A stretch of 64,000 nt of DNA from Pelobates cultripes. Its lineage: Eukaryota > Chordata > Amphibia > Anura > Pelobatidae. Below, in pieces: positions 10,988-21,194 of this stretch. Numbering within the stretch: position 1 is the stretch's first letter; each line of letters begins with the position of its first letter. The DNA is taken from assembly GCA_933207985.1 (NCBI GenBank), contig OW240912.1, forward strand, positions 367,438,872 through 367,502,871, in the 5' to 3' direction. Both the position numbers and the translations under genes were made by a program. Below the pieces are notes generated by a model. The model worked only from the letters and a program-made list of their open reading frames with translations, ran no database searches and was not told where the DNA came from.

Positions 10988-11412
10988 CAGTTGCAAGAAG
11001 TATGTGAACCCTTTGGAATGATATGGATTTCTGCACAAATTGGTCATAAAATGTGATCTGATAATCATCTAAGTCACAACAATAGACAATCACAGACTGC
11101 TTAAACTAATAACACACATAGAATGAAATGTTGCCATGTTTTTATTGAACACACCATGTAAACATTCACAGTGCAGGTGGAAAAAATATGTGAACCCTTG
11201 GATTTAATAACTGGTTGAACCTCCTTTGGCAGCAATAACTTCAACCAAACGTTTCCTGTAGTTGCAGATCAGACATGCACAACGGTCAGGAGTAATTCTT
11301 GACCATTCCTCTTTACAGAACTGTTTCAGTTCAGAAATATTCTTGGGATGTCTGGTGTGAATCGCTTTCTTGAGGTCATGCCACAGCATCTCAATCGGGT
11401 TGAGGTCAGGAC
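10988..11412 (-). mobile_element. Tc1-like element, second family, 3' fragment
   Basis: The end CAGTTGCAAGAAGTATGTG follows TA at 10,986-10,987, and a second copy of the AATATGTGAACCCTT motif lies inward at 11,186. Both are typical of a Tc1 family distinct from the one at 6,967. The coding end of the transposase follows on the minus strand. The other end is missing: similarity stops near 11,410, where piggyBac-family sequence takes over. Confidence 0.75.
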
Positions 11413-11430
11413 TCTGACTGGGCCACTTAG
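11204..11430 (-). pseudogene. Tc1-like transposase C-terminus (truncated)
   Basis: Minus-strand coding remnant of about 70 residues: [20 protein letters not shown] contains the final catalytic acidic residue (the Glu of the DDE triad, in NPIE), then the family C-terminus ending at a stop next to 11,204. The first two catalytic Asp residues and the DNA-binding domain are absent because the element is truncated upstream. This family's transposase would normally be about 340 residues. No activity is possible. Confidence 0.8.
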
Positions 11431-11465
11431 TGGGACCTGCCTGACAACCCATGCCAAAAGTCCAG

Positions 11466-11975
11466 GGAATTTAATTTGCTAGCATTATATTTAACCTTGT
11501 AACTTACCAAGACACCATAAAACCTGTAAATGGGGGGTCCTGTTTTACTCGGAAGACTTCGCTGAACACAAATATTAGTGTTTTAAAACAGTAAAATGTA
11601 TTACAACAACGATATTTATATATATGCATTTTTCACACACAACTGGCACTTACACGGGTGATATTGTTGTGATACATTTTACTGTTTTGAAACACTAATA
11701 TTTGTGTTCAGCGAAGTCTCCCGAGTATAACAGTACCCCCCATGTACAGGTTCTATGGTGTTTTCAAAAGTTACAGAGTCAAATATAAGGCTTGCATTTC
11801 AGTTTTTTCACATTGAAATTTGCCATGTTGGTTATGTTGCCTTTGAGACCGTACGGTAGCCCAGGAATGAAAATTATCCCCATGATGGCATACCATTTGC
11901 AATAGTAGACAACCCAAGGTATTGCAAATGGGGTATGTTCAATCTTTTTTAGTAGCCACATAGTCACAAACACTT
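11466..11975. mobile_element. piggyBac-family non-autonomous sequence with large hairpin
   Basis: Two arms of about 90 bp (about 11,510-11,602 and 11,672-11,763) are imperfect inverted copies, sharing GCTGAACACAAATATTAGTG and its inverse. The outer part (TACAGGTTCTATGGTG, then GAGACCGTACGGTAGCCC) recurs at 54,300-54,430, 54,690-54,810 and 55,850-55,970. These are parts of one abundant family whose other end starts after TTAA at 53,945. No coding capacity. Confidence 0.55.
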
Positions 11976-11976
11976 G

Positions 11977-11977
<1 letters not shown>

Positions 11978-12029
<52 letters not shown>

Positions 12030-12068
12030 TATATATATATATATATATATTAATGCCCCCCCCCCCCT
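11978..12068. repeat. (TA)n and poly-C tract
   Basis: Two TA runs (11,978-12,020 and 12,029-12,050) are followed by a run of about 11 C at 12,057-12,067. Tracts like these are prone to length error in assemblies. Confidence 0.9.
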
Positions 12069-12583
12069 CCTGGGTGCTGTATTTATTGTTCCTTCTCTGG
12101 TCCTCTACCAGATGCCTGGGAATCTGAGGGTTCTGCGCAGTATCTCAGCTGTTCCTGGAACTGCATTCTTCTGGACAGCAATCTCAGATTTCCTATCTGG
12201 AATCTGGTGAAGCCACTCCCCTTACTTGGGGGTCACAGCCCCAAGTGCTCTTGTCACAACTTGGACTATCACTATATGTATATAAATATCAGTCACTGGT
12301 GTTTAGTACAAGCCTTAAATGATCTATCTTTTAATACCGTTAGCAATTGCCAGAATATACATACTCATTCTCTATTTTGGTTCTTGGCAAAAGAGCCCTT
12401 AATATGTTTAAATGACTTTACATACTAATGCTTTAGGATTCAATGTTTTATATTATTTGCTATATAAATTCTATGTTAAAGATTTTCAGTTTTATGAACA
12501 AGTTGTCAAACAATTTACTCCTCCATTTATGTTACATAACCAGACACTGATGCCCTTTAAACCATGCCTTATTCACATAAACC
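12069..12583. other. possible old LINE fragment; no clear feature
   Basis: The stretch 12,070-12,245 (containing CTCTACCAGATGCCTGGGAA) has the look of a decayed antisense LINE segment seen widely in frogs and fish. I cannot place it in a family from the sequence alone. The rest is anonymous. Confidence 0.25.
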
Positions 12584-12587
12584 TTAA

Positions 12588-12878
12588 AGGACACTCCAGG
12601 CACCCAGACCACTTCTGCCCATTGGAGTGGTCTGGGTGCCAACTTCCACTACCCTTAACCCTGCAACAGTAAATATTGCAGTTTTTATAAACTGCAATAA
12701 TTACTTTCAGGGTTAAGTCCTCCCCTAGTGGCTGTCTACTAGACAGCCACTAGAGGGCATTTCCTGGTCCATAGCACAGATTTTCACGCTGTGTGAGGAC
12801 CTCCAGCATCGCTATAATCCCCATAGGAAAGCATTGAAAAGCATTTTCAATGCTTTCCTATGGAGAGGTCTAATGCGA
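12588..12878. mobile_element. T2 MITE, right end missing, fused to Gypsy pol
   Basis: TTAA at 12,584-12,587 is followed by AGGACACTCCAGGCACCCAG. The block GGTCTGGGTGCC and the later CTAGTGGCTGTCTACTAGACAG match the subfamily at 36,735 and 45,523. The expected right end (ACTATAGTGGTCCTTTAA) is absent; Gypsy coding sequence begins abruptly near 12,880. Confidence 0.7.
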
Positions 12879-12892
12879 GAGGTCTAATCAAG

Positions 12893-13120
12893 GACCCCCT
12901 TTTGATTATTACTGATCACAAAAACCTGGCCTACATAGGAAATGCTAAATGATTGTCTTCTAGACAAGCTAGGTGGTCTCTGTTCCTTTCTCGCTTTAAT
13001 TTTCTTATCACTTATAGACCTGGTTCTAAAAATGTCAAGGCCAACGCCTTATCCAGACAGTTTGATACTGAGTCTATACAAGAGCAAGAAAAGTCTCATA
13101 TCATTCCCCTGGATCATTGC
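12893..13120 (+). pseudogene. Gypsy RNase H C-terminus (broken)
   Basis: Frame running through 12,893 reads DPLLIITDHKNLAYIGNAK, then a TGA stop, then [20 protein letters not shown] and [14 protein letters not shown]. This is the conserved end of the RNase H domain of Gypsy pol: TDHKNL with a catalytic-region Asp, and the closing ALSRQ motif before the integrase linker. The frame is lost around 13,110-13,130, where the integrase continues in another frame. Only about 75 residues of a domain of roughly 120 remain. Confidence 0.8.
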
Positions 13121-13124
13121 TTCT

Positions 13125-14207
13125 ACTATCCTTTCATTGTCCTCTCCACTGCTTGGCTCCATTATGGAGGCTCAGTCTCAGGCACCCTGCGGTAAACCTC
13201 AGGACAAATTGTTTGTTCCATTGGGGGAAAGGGTTAATATCATGAAGGTGTTTCACGACAATGTGTCCGCTGGTCACCCAGGTATTAATAAATCCACTTC
13301 TGCTATCATGAGGTCATTCTGGTGGGATTCCTTCATGAAGGATGTTAAGGAGTATGTGCAGGCTTGTTCTGTTTGTGCGGTTTCCAAAGTACCTCATAAA
13401 CTGCCTTGTGGCTTGTTACAACCTCTTCCCGTTCCTGAGGTCCCATGGTCCCACTTGTCTATGGATTTCATTGTAGAACTTCCTAGTTCTAATGGTTATA
13501 CCACTATTCTCATGGTTGTTGACCGTTTTTCTAAAATGGCTCACTTCATCCCTCTCAAGGAATTACCATCATCTCAAGCCCTTGCACTGATCTTTATACG
13601 TGAGCTTGTCCGTCTGCATGGCATTCCTCACAATACTGTATCTGATAGAGGTTCTCAGTTTGTATCCTGGTTTTGGAGGGCTTTCAATAAGCAATTGGGG
13701 ATTGAATTGTCTTTTTCATCCTCTTACCACCCCCAGACTAATGGTACAGCTGAGAGGGCTAACCAGTTTTTGGAGTTATACTTGCATTGTTTCGTTAGCA
13801 CTCAAGACAATTGGTCCAAATTATTACCATCGGCCAATTTTCCTAGGAACAATGACTCCTCTACGTATAGTCCATTTTTTGTTAATAATGGCCGGCATCC
13901 TGCTGTCCTAACGGCTGTTTTTTATGATACGGCTATTCCTGCTTTGGATGACCGTCTGGCTTTAATCCGTGATACCTGGGTTAAAGTTCACTCTGCTCTG
14001 GGTACTGCTACTGACCGTTTCAAGCCTTATGCTGATACACGTCAAGGTGCCAACCCTGTTTACCAAGTGGGTGAGAGGGTTTGGTTATCTTCTCGTAACA
14101 TCAGGCTCAAAGTCCCTAGAATGAAATTTGCTCCTAGGTACCTTGGACCTTTTTGTGTCCTTCGTAGGATCAATCCTGTTGCATACTCTCTGGCCCTTCT
14201 GGCCTAA
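13125..14207 (+). pseudogene. Gypsy integrase (copy 1), frame-broken at both ends
   Basis: Long open frame ending at 14,207. Numbered from its first in-frame Met at 12,942 it has 421 codons, but only the part after about 13,125 is integrase. An HHCC zinc-binding domain is visible (His105, His112, Cys142, Cys145). The catalytic core has all three acidic residues: Asp175 in SMDFIVELP, Asp235 in SDRGSQF and Glu271 in NGTAERANQFLE, with the 35-residue spacing of a DDE enzyme. The C-terminal domain reaches PRYLGPFCVLRRINPVAYSL, then a frame change ends it before the chromodomain. Integrase would insert the cDNA copy into the chromosome. Here the upstream stop, two frame changes and loss of gag make it a relic. 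Confidence 0.85.
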
Positions 14208-14209
14208 TA

Positions 14210-14421
14210 CCTTTCATGTCTCCTTGCTCAAACCTCTTGTTTGCAATAATTATACTGTCTCAAGTGTCCCTCCTCCTCCCTTAGTTGTTTCTGGACAAGA
14301 AGAGTCCATAATTGATTCCAGGTTTTCTCGGGGGACTTTACAGTACATGGTGGATTGGAAAGTTTATGGACCAGCCGATCGTTCATGGGTTCCGGCATTT
14401 GATATACATGCTGGCTGCTAG
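14210..14421 (+). pseudogene. Gypsy chromodomain tail of integrase (copy 1)
   Basis: In the frame after the break the sequence reads NTFHVSLLKPLV, a proline-rich linker, then GQEESIIDSRFSRGTLQYMV and DWKVYGPADRSWVPAFDIHA. This is a chromodomain with the aromatic positions (Tyr, Trp, and W in SWVP) that in chromoviruses read histone marks and guide insertion. A TAG follows at 14,419-14,421. Further in-frame codons (FHAKFPLKPGPARP) show the original protein ran on by about 25 residues. Confidence 0.8.
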
Positions 14422-14498
14422 ATTCGCTATTTTCACGCCAAATTTCCTCTCAAGCCTGGCCCTGCCCGCCCGGTGGGCGTTCTTCAGGTGGGGGATAA

Positions 14499-14983
14499 TG
14501 TCACGTATTTATTCGCTTACTGTGTGGACATTTACTGTCCACACAGGAAAAGTTGTGCCGAGCAGCAACCAAATCCACAGAAGGGTTAATGCTTGCAGCA
14601 ATTATGCAAATAGAAACCTGGTAACTGCCTTTGGGGTCAAAGGCCGGTTACAGCCTATCAGATCTAGAGGAGGGGTATTTAGGCCCAGTTCTTATCCTGC
14701 TCAGTGCCCTGTCGTGGTTTCCCTTGTGGTTGTTCAAGAGCGCGTTATTGATTCTGGTAATTCTGGTTATTTGACTTTGGCATTGTTTTTGACTTCCCTG
14801 TTTTCAGGCATCCCTGACTCATGGCTGACTTATCGTTGTGTCTCTTTCTGCTTCCCTTGACCTTGGCTAGTCCTGACTATTCTTTGGTACGTTAGTCTGG
14901 CCATTCTAAGGTCCGGTATACGTTACCTATCAGTCCTCTGTATTACACAATTCTACGTGCTGGATCATTCTGTAATCCTGACA
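14499..14983 (+). mobile_element. Gypsy 3' LTR (copy 1)
   Basis: Begins TGTCACGTATTT right after the purine tract and ends near AATCCTGACA, giving the usual TG...CA. Its 3' third (ACGTTAGTCTGGCCATTCTAAGG in part) is matched in inverse by the solo LTR at 23,682-24,300, which supports both calls. No 5' LTR exists in the window, so a target duplication cannot be tested. Confidence 0.7.
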
Positions 14984-15224
14984 GCATTCTGAGTAATCAC
15001 AAATGGCTATAAAATCAGTCTTTTAGCTGATAAGATTATTCTAACCTACTAGGCTCTTTTGCTTCTTCTAATCTTTATTCTGCTATAACAACATTTGCTA
15101 TTAACATTCTAAAGATTTATTTATTTTATTTTACCAGGAAGCATATACTGAGATTTCTCTCATTTTCAAGTATGTCCTAGGTCCACAAAATATTGCATTG
15201 TTACAATAGGGTACAATATTACAA

Positions 15225-15249
15225 AAAAATACAATATACAAACAAAATT

Positions 15250-15280
<31 letters not shown>

Positions 15281-15295
15281 ATATATATAAATTTA
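15225..15295. repeat. (TA)n microsatellite (unit 1)
   Basis: TA-rich run at about 15,248-15,292, identical in unit 2 at 20,311-20,355. Identical microsatellite length in both units supports a very young duplication. Confidence 0.85.
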
Positions 15296-15430
15296 ACACA
15301 CAACAGGTAATAAACATATTAAACCATGATAGGTGCAAGATAAATGCTTTATTATTCTCGTTCATATCCCTCCATTTACGATTCAGTTGCTTTCCCTTAA
15401 AGGAAGCCTCTTGACACCATACCTACTTAA

Positions 15431-16011
15431 AGGAACACTATAGGGTCTGGAACACAAACATGTATTCCTCACCCTATAGTGATAAAAACACAATCTAGCC
15501 TCCACTGACTCCCTTTACTCCCTAAATATAGTAAAATCTTACTTGTATTCAAGTCTGCAGCTGCTTCCTCTTTTTCTAATCTGCCTGCTGTCTGCTGACA
15601 TCATCAGAAGTTGGGGTCTGAGCCAATCACAATGCTTCATGATAGGATTGGCTGATACTGTCAAGGAGGCAGATCAGGGGCAGAGCCAACACAAGTCAGA
15701 CACAGCCCTGGCCAATCAGCATCTCCTCATCGAGATGAATTGAATCAATGCATCTCTATGAGGAAAGTTCAGTGTCTGCATGCAGATGGTGGAGACCCTA
15801 AATGTCAGTCACACTGTGCAGCACAGCCCCAGGAAGCACCTCTAGCAGCCATCTGAGGAGTGGCCAGTTGAGTTATCACTAGGCTGTAATGTAAACACTG
15901 CATTTTCTCTGAAAATATAGTGTTTACTGCAAAAAAAGCCAGAGGGGAATGATTATACCCACAAAAACAAATACAGTAAGCTGTAGTTGTTCTGGTGACT
16001 ATAGTGTCCCT
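15431..16011. mobile_element. T2/Kolobok-type MITE, complete (unit 1)
   Basis: TTAA at 15,427-15,430 and 16,012-16,015 flanks a 581-bp element with ends AGGAACACTATAGGGTCTGG and, at right, GACTATAGTGTCCCT. The copy at 40,764 is the same subfamily in inverse orientation, and 5,881 is a truncated relative. No coding capacity. Confidence 0.85.
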
Positions 16012-16131
16012 TTAATCTCTTTGAAGTTGTTATGGAGCCTAGATTCCCCAGTTCCACTGTTTACTGTTAAACACAGTTTTTAATGGTGACAGGCTGAGAT
16101 TGCCAACTGATCAACATTTTCAGCCAAAATC

Positions 16132-17608
16132 TAGGCATGTGCATGGGGAAAATATTTGGTTCGGTTCGGCATTCCGAAATTCGGGACTTCGGCAGTTCGG
16201 CACTTCGGAACTTCGGCACTTTGGATCTTATACACTTCGGAACTTCGGCAACTTCAGAACTTCGGAACTCTGGCATTTTGGGACTTTTCTTGCAGCCGCT
16301 TGGTAGATAACTCCCTAATTCCCACGGTAAAAATGACTTACTTAGTATTAGTAAATTGTGCCCCTACCATTTGATGTTTTCTTTCTTCTAAAATCTTCTT
16401 TTTTCAGCCCCAAAAAAGGCCAAATAAAAATCCATAATAACCGATGCAATTAAAATAAAAAATAAAAACGAGCGCCCCCCAAAAAAATCCATCTTAACCG
16501 GGCGAGGGCTCCGCGCAGACTGAGCTCTGCATGGCGGGGGAAGGCTTATAAAGCCTTGCCCCGCCCTGCAAACAGGCTCAGAGCACTCTGATTGGTGGGT
16601 TTAAGCCATCCAATCAGAGTGCTCTGACAGGTAAATGAAGAGACTGACAGGTAAGTCTCTACATTTACCTGTCACAGCACTCTGATTGGTTGGTTTGAAA
16701 TCCACCAATCAGAGTGCTCTGTGTCATTTTGCACAAAAACTATTTTAAAAAATCCAATTGGATGGCTTAAACCCACCAATCAGAGTGCTCTGAGCCTAAT
16801 TGCAGGGCGGGGCAAGGCTTTATAAGCCTTCCCCCGCCCTGGAGGGCGCTCAGTCGGGTGAAGATGGATTTTTTTTTTCATTGCGGCGGTTATTATGGAT
16901 TTGTATTTGCCCTTTTTTGGGGGCTGAAAAAAGATTTTAGAAGAAAGTAAACATTGAATGGTAAGTTTTATTTTTATAGGTATTTAGTTAAAGGTCCCCC
17001 TCATTATTTTTAGGGTGAGGGGGGTAGGTAGGAGTTTATTTTTTGGGGGGAGGGGGTGACTTGGGGTTTGGGGACCCCTAGTCACCTGGGGGAGGGGGGT
17101 TAAATTTGTATTTAGGTCCCCCACCCACCGCTCGGGGGGGTGCCAGGGGGGAGGACATTAGGTCCCCCCCTTATTTTTGTTTAGGGCCCCCACCCACCGC
17201 TCAGGAGTGGGGGCCAGGGGGGAGGACATTAGGTTCCCCCCAATTTGTATTTAGGGCCCCCACCCACCACTCAGGGGTGGGGGCCAGGGGGGAGGACATT
17301 AGGTGTGGCAAATGCTTACAGCTGAATCCTGTCTATGTTTGTATACTTTTTATTTGAAATTGTATACATTGTAACATTTTTCTTCTTTCACTGGGTAAGT
17401 ATATTAGTACTTAGGCAATACTGTGCTTCAGAACTTCGGCACTTTAACACCTCGGAACTTCGGCACTACTACACTTCGGAAATTCGGTAATTTTGGCACC
17501 TCAGGACTTCGGCACTTTGGCAATTCAGCTATTCGGATATTCGGAAGCACCCAAATGTCCGAATTACCCGAAATTTTAATTCGGACCGAAACGAATTGCA
17601 CATGCCTA
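16132..17608. mobile_element. hAT-type element with 8-bp target duplication (unit 1)
   Basis: The octamer CCAAAATC flanks it exactly (16,124-16,131 and 17,609-17,616). Termini are TAGGCATGTGCA in both inverted senses. Subterminal regions are arrays of ACTTCGG/ATTCGG words (16,170-16,290 and 17,430-17,550), perhaps transposase-binding sites. The interior has a large palindrome and a GGGGGCCAGGG minisatellite (17,110-17,300). No transposase gene, so it is non-autonomous despite its 1,477 bp. Confidence 0.9.
16520..16860. repeat. interrupted palindrome inside the hAT element (unit 1)
   Basis: GGCGGGGGAAGGCTTATAAA at left is matched inverted by TTTATAAGCCTTCCCCCGCC at right. Between them nested inverted words (CAGAGCACTCTGATTGGTGG, and AATCAGAGTGCTCTG) occur four times. 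Related blocks are at 43,600-43,800 and 59,590-59,710, so this cassette is shared among different elements. Confidence 0.8.
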
Positions 17609-17616
17609 CCAAAATC

Positions 17617-17695
17617 TAAATAGGGAGTAGGGTACTATAATGTTAGAAATTCAGGTTTGTATTCCTAACGCTATAGTGTTCTTTAACAGGTTTAT
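17617..17695. mobile_element. T2-like right end (unit 1)
   Basis: An inverted pair (ACTATAATGTTAGAAATTC; TATTCCTAACGCTATAGTG) leads to TTCTTTAA at 17,684-17,691. This resembles the right end of the MITE at 4,160. The matching left end may lie before the hAT insertion but was not identified. Confidence 0.45.
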
Positions 17696-17749
17696 TCACT
17701 ATTGGGAATTATAGGGAATTTATTTCAAATATGCTTTACATTTTTAAAG

Positions 17750-18107
17750 TTGTGAGGTGGGGCCTCCATGAATCAGATTTGTTGTCCCAGTACATCCCTT
17801 AGATGCTTAGTTGAATTGAGATCTAGGGAATTTGGAAGGCAAGGCAACGCCTTGAACTCTTTGTAAAGTTCCTCAAACAGGTAATACCATTGCCATGAAG
17901 TAATATATATGGTCTGCGACAGTCTCTAGGTTAGTATTACGTGTCATAGTAATAGCCACATGAATGCCAGGGCCTAAGGTTTCCCAGGAGAACATTGACC
18001 AGAGCATAACACTGGCTAGGCGGGCCTGCATATAGTGCATTCTGCTGCCATCTTTTCTTCAGGTAAACTATGCATAGGTAACCTGCCATACACTTGATCT
18101 AAAAGAA
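17750..18107 (-). mobile_element. Tc1-like remnant, cut at the duplication junction
   Basis: Minus-strand Tc1/mariner coding remnant (marked by GAGATCTAGGGAATTTGG and by GCCACATGAATGCCAGGGCC). It is the same element as 22,813-23,681 but stops at the duplication breakpoint. The same Tc1 family is at 49,350-50,920. Confidence 0.75.
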
Positions 18108-18179
18108 CGCCTTATCCAGACAGTTTGATACTGAGTCTATACAAGAGCAAGAAAAGTCTCATATCATTCCCCTGGATCA

Positions 18180-19270
18180 TTGCTTCTACTATCCTTTCAT
18201 TGTCCTCTCCACTGCTTGGCTCCATTATGGAGGCTCAGTCTCAGGCACCCTGCGGTAAACCTCAGGACAAATTGTTTGTTCCATTGGGGGAAAGGGTTAA
18301 TATCATGAAGGTGTTTCACGACAATGTGTCCGCTGGTCACCCAGGTATTAATAAATCCACTTCTGCTATCATGAGGTCATTCTGGTGGGATTCCTTCATG
18401 AAGGATGTTAAGGAGTATGTGCAGGCTTGTTCTGTTTGTGCGGTTTCCAAAGTACCTCATAAACTGCCTTGTGGCTTGTTACAACCTCTTCCCGTTCCTG
18501 AGGTCCCATGGTCCCACTTGTCTATGGATTTCATTGTAGAACTTCCTAGTTCTAATGGTTATACCACTATTCTCATGGTTGTTGACCGTTTTTCTAAAAT
18601 GGCTCACTTCATCCCTCTCAAGGAATTACCATCATCTCAAGCCCTTGCACTGATCTTTATACGTGAGCTTGTCCGTCTGCATGGCATTCCTCACAATACT
18701 GTATCTGATAGAGGTTCTCAGTTTGTATCCTGGTTTTGGAGGGCTTTCAATAAGCAATTGGGGATTGAATTGTCTTTTTCATCCTCTTACCACCCCCAGA
18801 CTAATGGTACAGCTGAGAGGGCTAACCAGTTTTTGGAGTTATACTTGCATTGTTTCGTTAGCACTCAAGACAATTGGTCCAAATTATTACCATCGGCCAA
18901 TTTTCCTAGGAACAATAACTCCTCTACGTATAGTCCATTTTTTGTTAATAATGGCCGGCATCCTGCTGTCCTAACGGCTGTTTTTTATGATACGGCTATT
19001 CCTGCTTTGGATGACCGTCTGGCTTTAATCCGTGATACCTGGGTTAAAGTTCACTCTGCTCTGGGTACTGCTACTGACCGTTTCAAGCCTTATGCTGATA
19101 CACGTCAAGGTGCCAACCCTGTTTACCAAGTGGGTGAGAGGGTTTGGTTATCTTCTCGTAACATCAGGCTCAAAGTCCCTAGAATGAAATTTGCTCCTAG
19201 GTACCTTGGACCTTTTCGTGTCCTTCGTAGGATCAATCCTGTTGCATACTCTCTGGCCCTTCTGGCCTAA
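18180..19270 (+). pseudogene. Gypsy integrase (copy 2)
   Basis: Same open frame as copy 1, here 381 codons from the Met at 18,125; the integrase proper begins after the inherited frame change near 18,180. The zinc-binding His/Cys set and the three catalytic acidic residues are unchanged. Two substitutions alter the protein: Asn instead of Asp in the 'RNN(N/D)SS' segment (18,917) and Arg instead of Cys in LGPF(R/C)VL (19,217). Arg is the residue more usual in this family, so copy 2 keeps the older state at that site. The frame is again lost before the chromodomain, which lies at 19,273-19,484. Inactive, as in copy 1. Confidence 0.85.
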
Positions 19271-19272
19271 TA

Positions 19273-19484
19273 CCTTTCATGTCTCCTTGCTCAAACCTCT
19301 TGTTTGCAATAATTATACTGTCTCAAGTGTCCCTCCTCCTCCCTTAGTTGTTTCTGGACAAGAAGAGTCCATAATTGATTCCAGGTTTTCTCGGGGGACT
19401 TTACAGTACATGGTGGATTGGAAAGTTTATGGACCAGCCGATCGTTCATGGGTTCCGGCATTTGATATACATGCTGGCTGCTAG
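19273..19484 (+). pseudogene. Gypsy chromodomain tail (copy 2)
   Basis: Identical in sequence to the copy at 14,210-14,421, with the same stop after the HAGC codons. Confidence 0.8.
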
Positions 19485-19561
19485 ATTCGCTATTTTCACG
19501 CCAAATTTCCTCTCAAGCCTGGCCCTGCCCGCCCGGTGGGCGTTCTTCAGGTGGGGGATAA

Positions 19562-20046
19562 TGTCACGTATTTATTCGCTTACTGTGTGGACATTTACTG
19601 TCCACACAGGAAAAGTTGTGCCGAGCAGCAACCAAATCCACAGAAGGGTTAATGCTTGCAGCAATTATGCAAATAGAAACCTGGTAACTGCCTTTGGGGT
19701 CAAAGGCCGGTTACAGCCTATCAGATCTAGAGGAGGGGTATTTAGGCCCAGTTCTTATCCTGCTCAGTGCCCTGTCGTGGTTTCCCTTGTGGTTGTTCAA
19801 GAGCGCGTTATTGATTCTGGTAATTCTGGTTATTTGACTTTGGCATTGTTTTTGACTTCCCTGTTTTCAGGCATCCCTGACTCATGGCTGACTTATCGTT
19901 GTGTCTCTTTCTGCTTCCCTTGACCTTGGCTAGTCCTGACTATTCTTTGGTACGTTAGTCTGGCCATTCTAAGGTCCGGTATACGTTACCTATCAGTCCT
20001 CTGTATTACACAATTCTACGTGCTGGATCATTCTGTAATCCTGACA
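19562..20046 (+). mobile_element. Gypsy 3' LTR (copy 2)
   Basis: Unit-2 duplicate of the LTR at 14,499-14,983. It is not an independent LTR, so it must not be paired with copy 1 as the two ends of one provirus. Confidence 0.75.
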
Positions 20047-20312
20047 GCATTCTGAGTAATCACAAATGGCTATAAAATCAGTCTTTTAGCTGATAAGATT
20101 ATTCTAACCTACTAGGCTCTTTTGCTTCTTCTAATCTTTATTCTGCTATAACAACATTTGCTATTAACATTCTAAAGATTTATTTATTTTATTTTACCAG
20201 GAAGCATATACTGAGATTTCTCTCATTTTCAAGTATGTCCTAGGTCCACAAAATATTGCATTGTTACAATAGGGTACAATATTACAAAAAAATACAATAT
20301 ACAAACAAAATT

Positions 20313-20343
<31 letters not shown>

Positions 20344-20493
20344 ATATATATAAATTTAACACACAACAGGTAATAAACATATTAAACCATGATAGGTGCA
20401 AGATAAATGCTTTATTATTCTCGTTCATATCCCTCCATTTACGATTCAGTTGCTTTCCCTTAAAGGAAGCCTCTTGACACCATACCTACTTAA

Positions 20494-21074
20494 AGGAACA
20501 CTATAGGGTCTGGAACACAAACATGTATTCCTCACCCTATAGTGATAAAAACACAATCTAGCCTCCACTGACTCCCTTTACTCCCTAAATATAGTAAAAT
20601 CTTACTTGTATTCAAGTCTGCAGCTGCTTCCTCTTTTTCTAATCTGCCTGCTGTCTGCTGACATCATCAGAAGTTGGGGTCTGAGCCAATCACAATGCTT
20701 CATGATAGGATTGGCTGATACTGTCAAGGAGGCAGATCAGGGGCAGAGCCAACACAAGTCAGACACAGCCCTGGCCAATCAGCATCTCCTCATCGAGATG
20801 AATTGAATCAATGCATCTCTATGAGGAAAGTTCAGTGTCTGCATGCAGATGGTGGAGACCCTAAATGTCAGTCACACTGTGCAGCACAGCCCCAGGAAGC
20901 ACCTCTAGCAGCCATCTGAGGAGTGGCCAGTTGAGTTATCACTAGGCTGTAATGTAAACACTGCATTTTCTCTGAAAATATAGTGTTTACTGCAAAAAAA
21001 GCCAGAGGGGAATGATTATACCCACAAAAACAAATACAGTAAGCTGTAGTTGTTCTGGTGACTATAGTGTCCCT
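20494..21074. mobile_element. T2/Kolobok-type MITE (unit 2)
   Basis: Duplicate of 15,431-16,011, with TTAA at 20,490-20,493 and 21,075-21,078. Confidence 0.85.
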
Positions 21075-21194
21075 TTAATCTCTTTGAAGTTGTTATGGAG
21101 CCTAGATTCCCCAGTTCCACTGTTTACTGTTAAACACAGTTTTTAATGGTGACAGGCTGAGATTGCCAACTGATCAACATTTTCAGCCAAAATC

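Larger units (their letters stand above)
12880..14983 (+). mobile_element. Ty3/Gypsy chromovirus, 3' half with 3' LTR (copy 1)
   Basis: Contains, in normal order, the end of RNase H, integrase, chromodomain tail and a 3' LTR. A purine tract (GTGGGGGATAA) precedes the LTR. Gag, protease, most of reverse transcriptase and the 5' LTR are missing. The chromodomain places it with the vertebrate V-clade chromoviruses (sushi-like). Coding sequence is interrupted by a stop and two frame changes. The part from 13,045 onward is repeated 5,063 bp downstream with the same breaks, so decay preceded duplication. Confidence 0.85.
13045..18107 (+). repeat. tandem duplication, unit 1 (5,063 bp)
   Basis: Every position from 13,045 to 18,107 is matched 5,063 bp downstream with constant offset. 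I noticed seven substitutions and no insertion or deletion. The unit runs from inside Gypsy RNase H to inside a Tc1 remnant. Breakpoints share only AA, so the event was not driven by long homologous repeats. Confidence 0.95.
18108..20046 (+). mobile_element. Ty3/Gypsy chromovirus, 3' part (copy 2)
   Basis: Unit-2 copy of the Gypsy relic. It starts within the ALSRQF codons of RNase H because that is where the duplication begins. It includes integrase, chromodomain and the LTR at 19,562-20,046. All frame breaks of copy 1 are present. Confidence 0.9.

Noticed and set aside
12069..12250. Antisense LINE coding fragment
   Set aside because: Looks like a widespread decayed LINE segment, but no reverse transcriptase or endonuclease motif could be read, so it is not called as a named element.
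14499..20046. Two LTRs of a single full-length Gypsy provirus
   Set aside because: The second LTR is part of the 5,063-bp duplication, and the sequence between them is T2, hAT and Tc1 material followed by integrase, not gag-pol in order.
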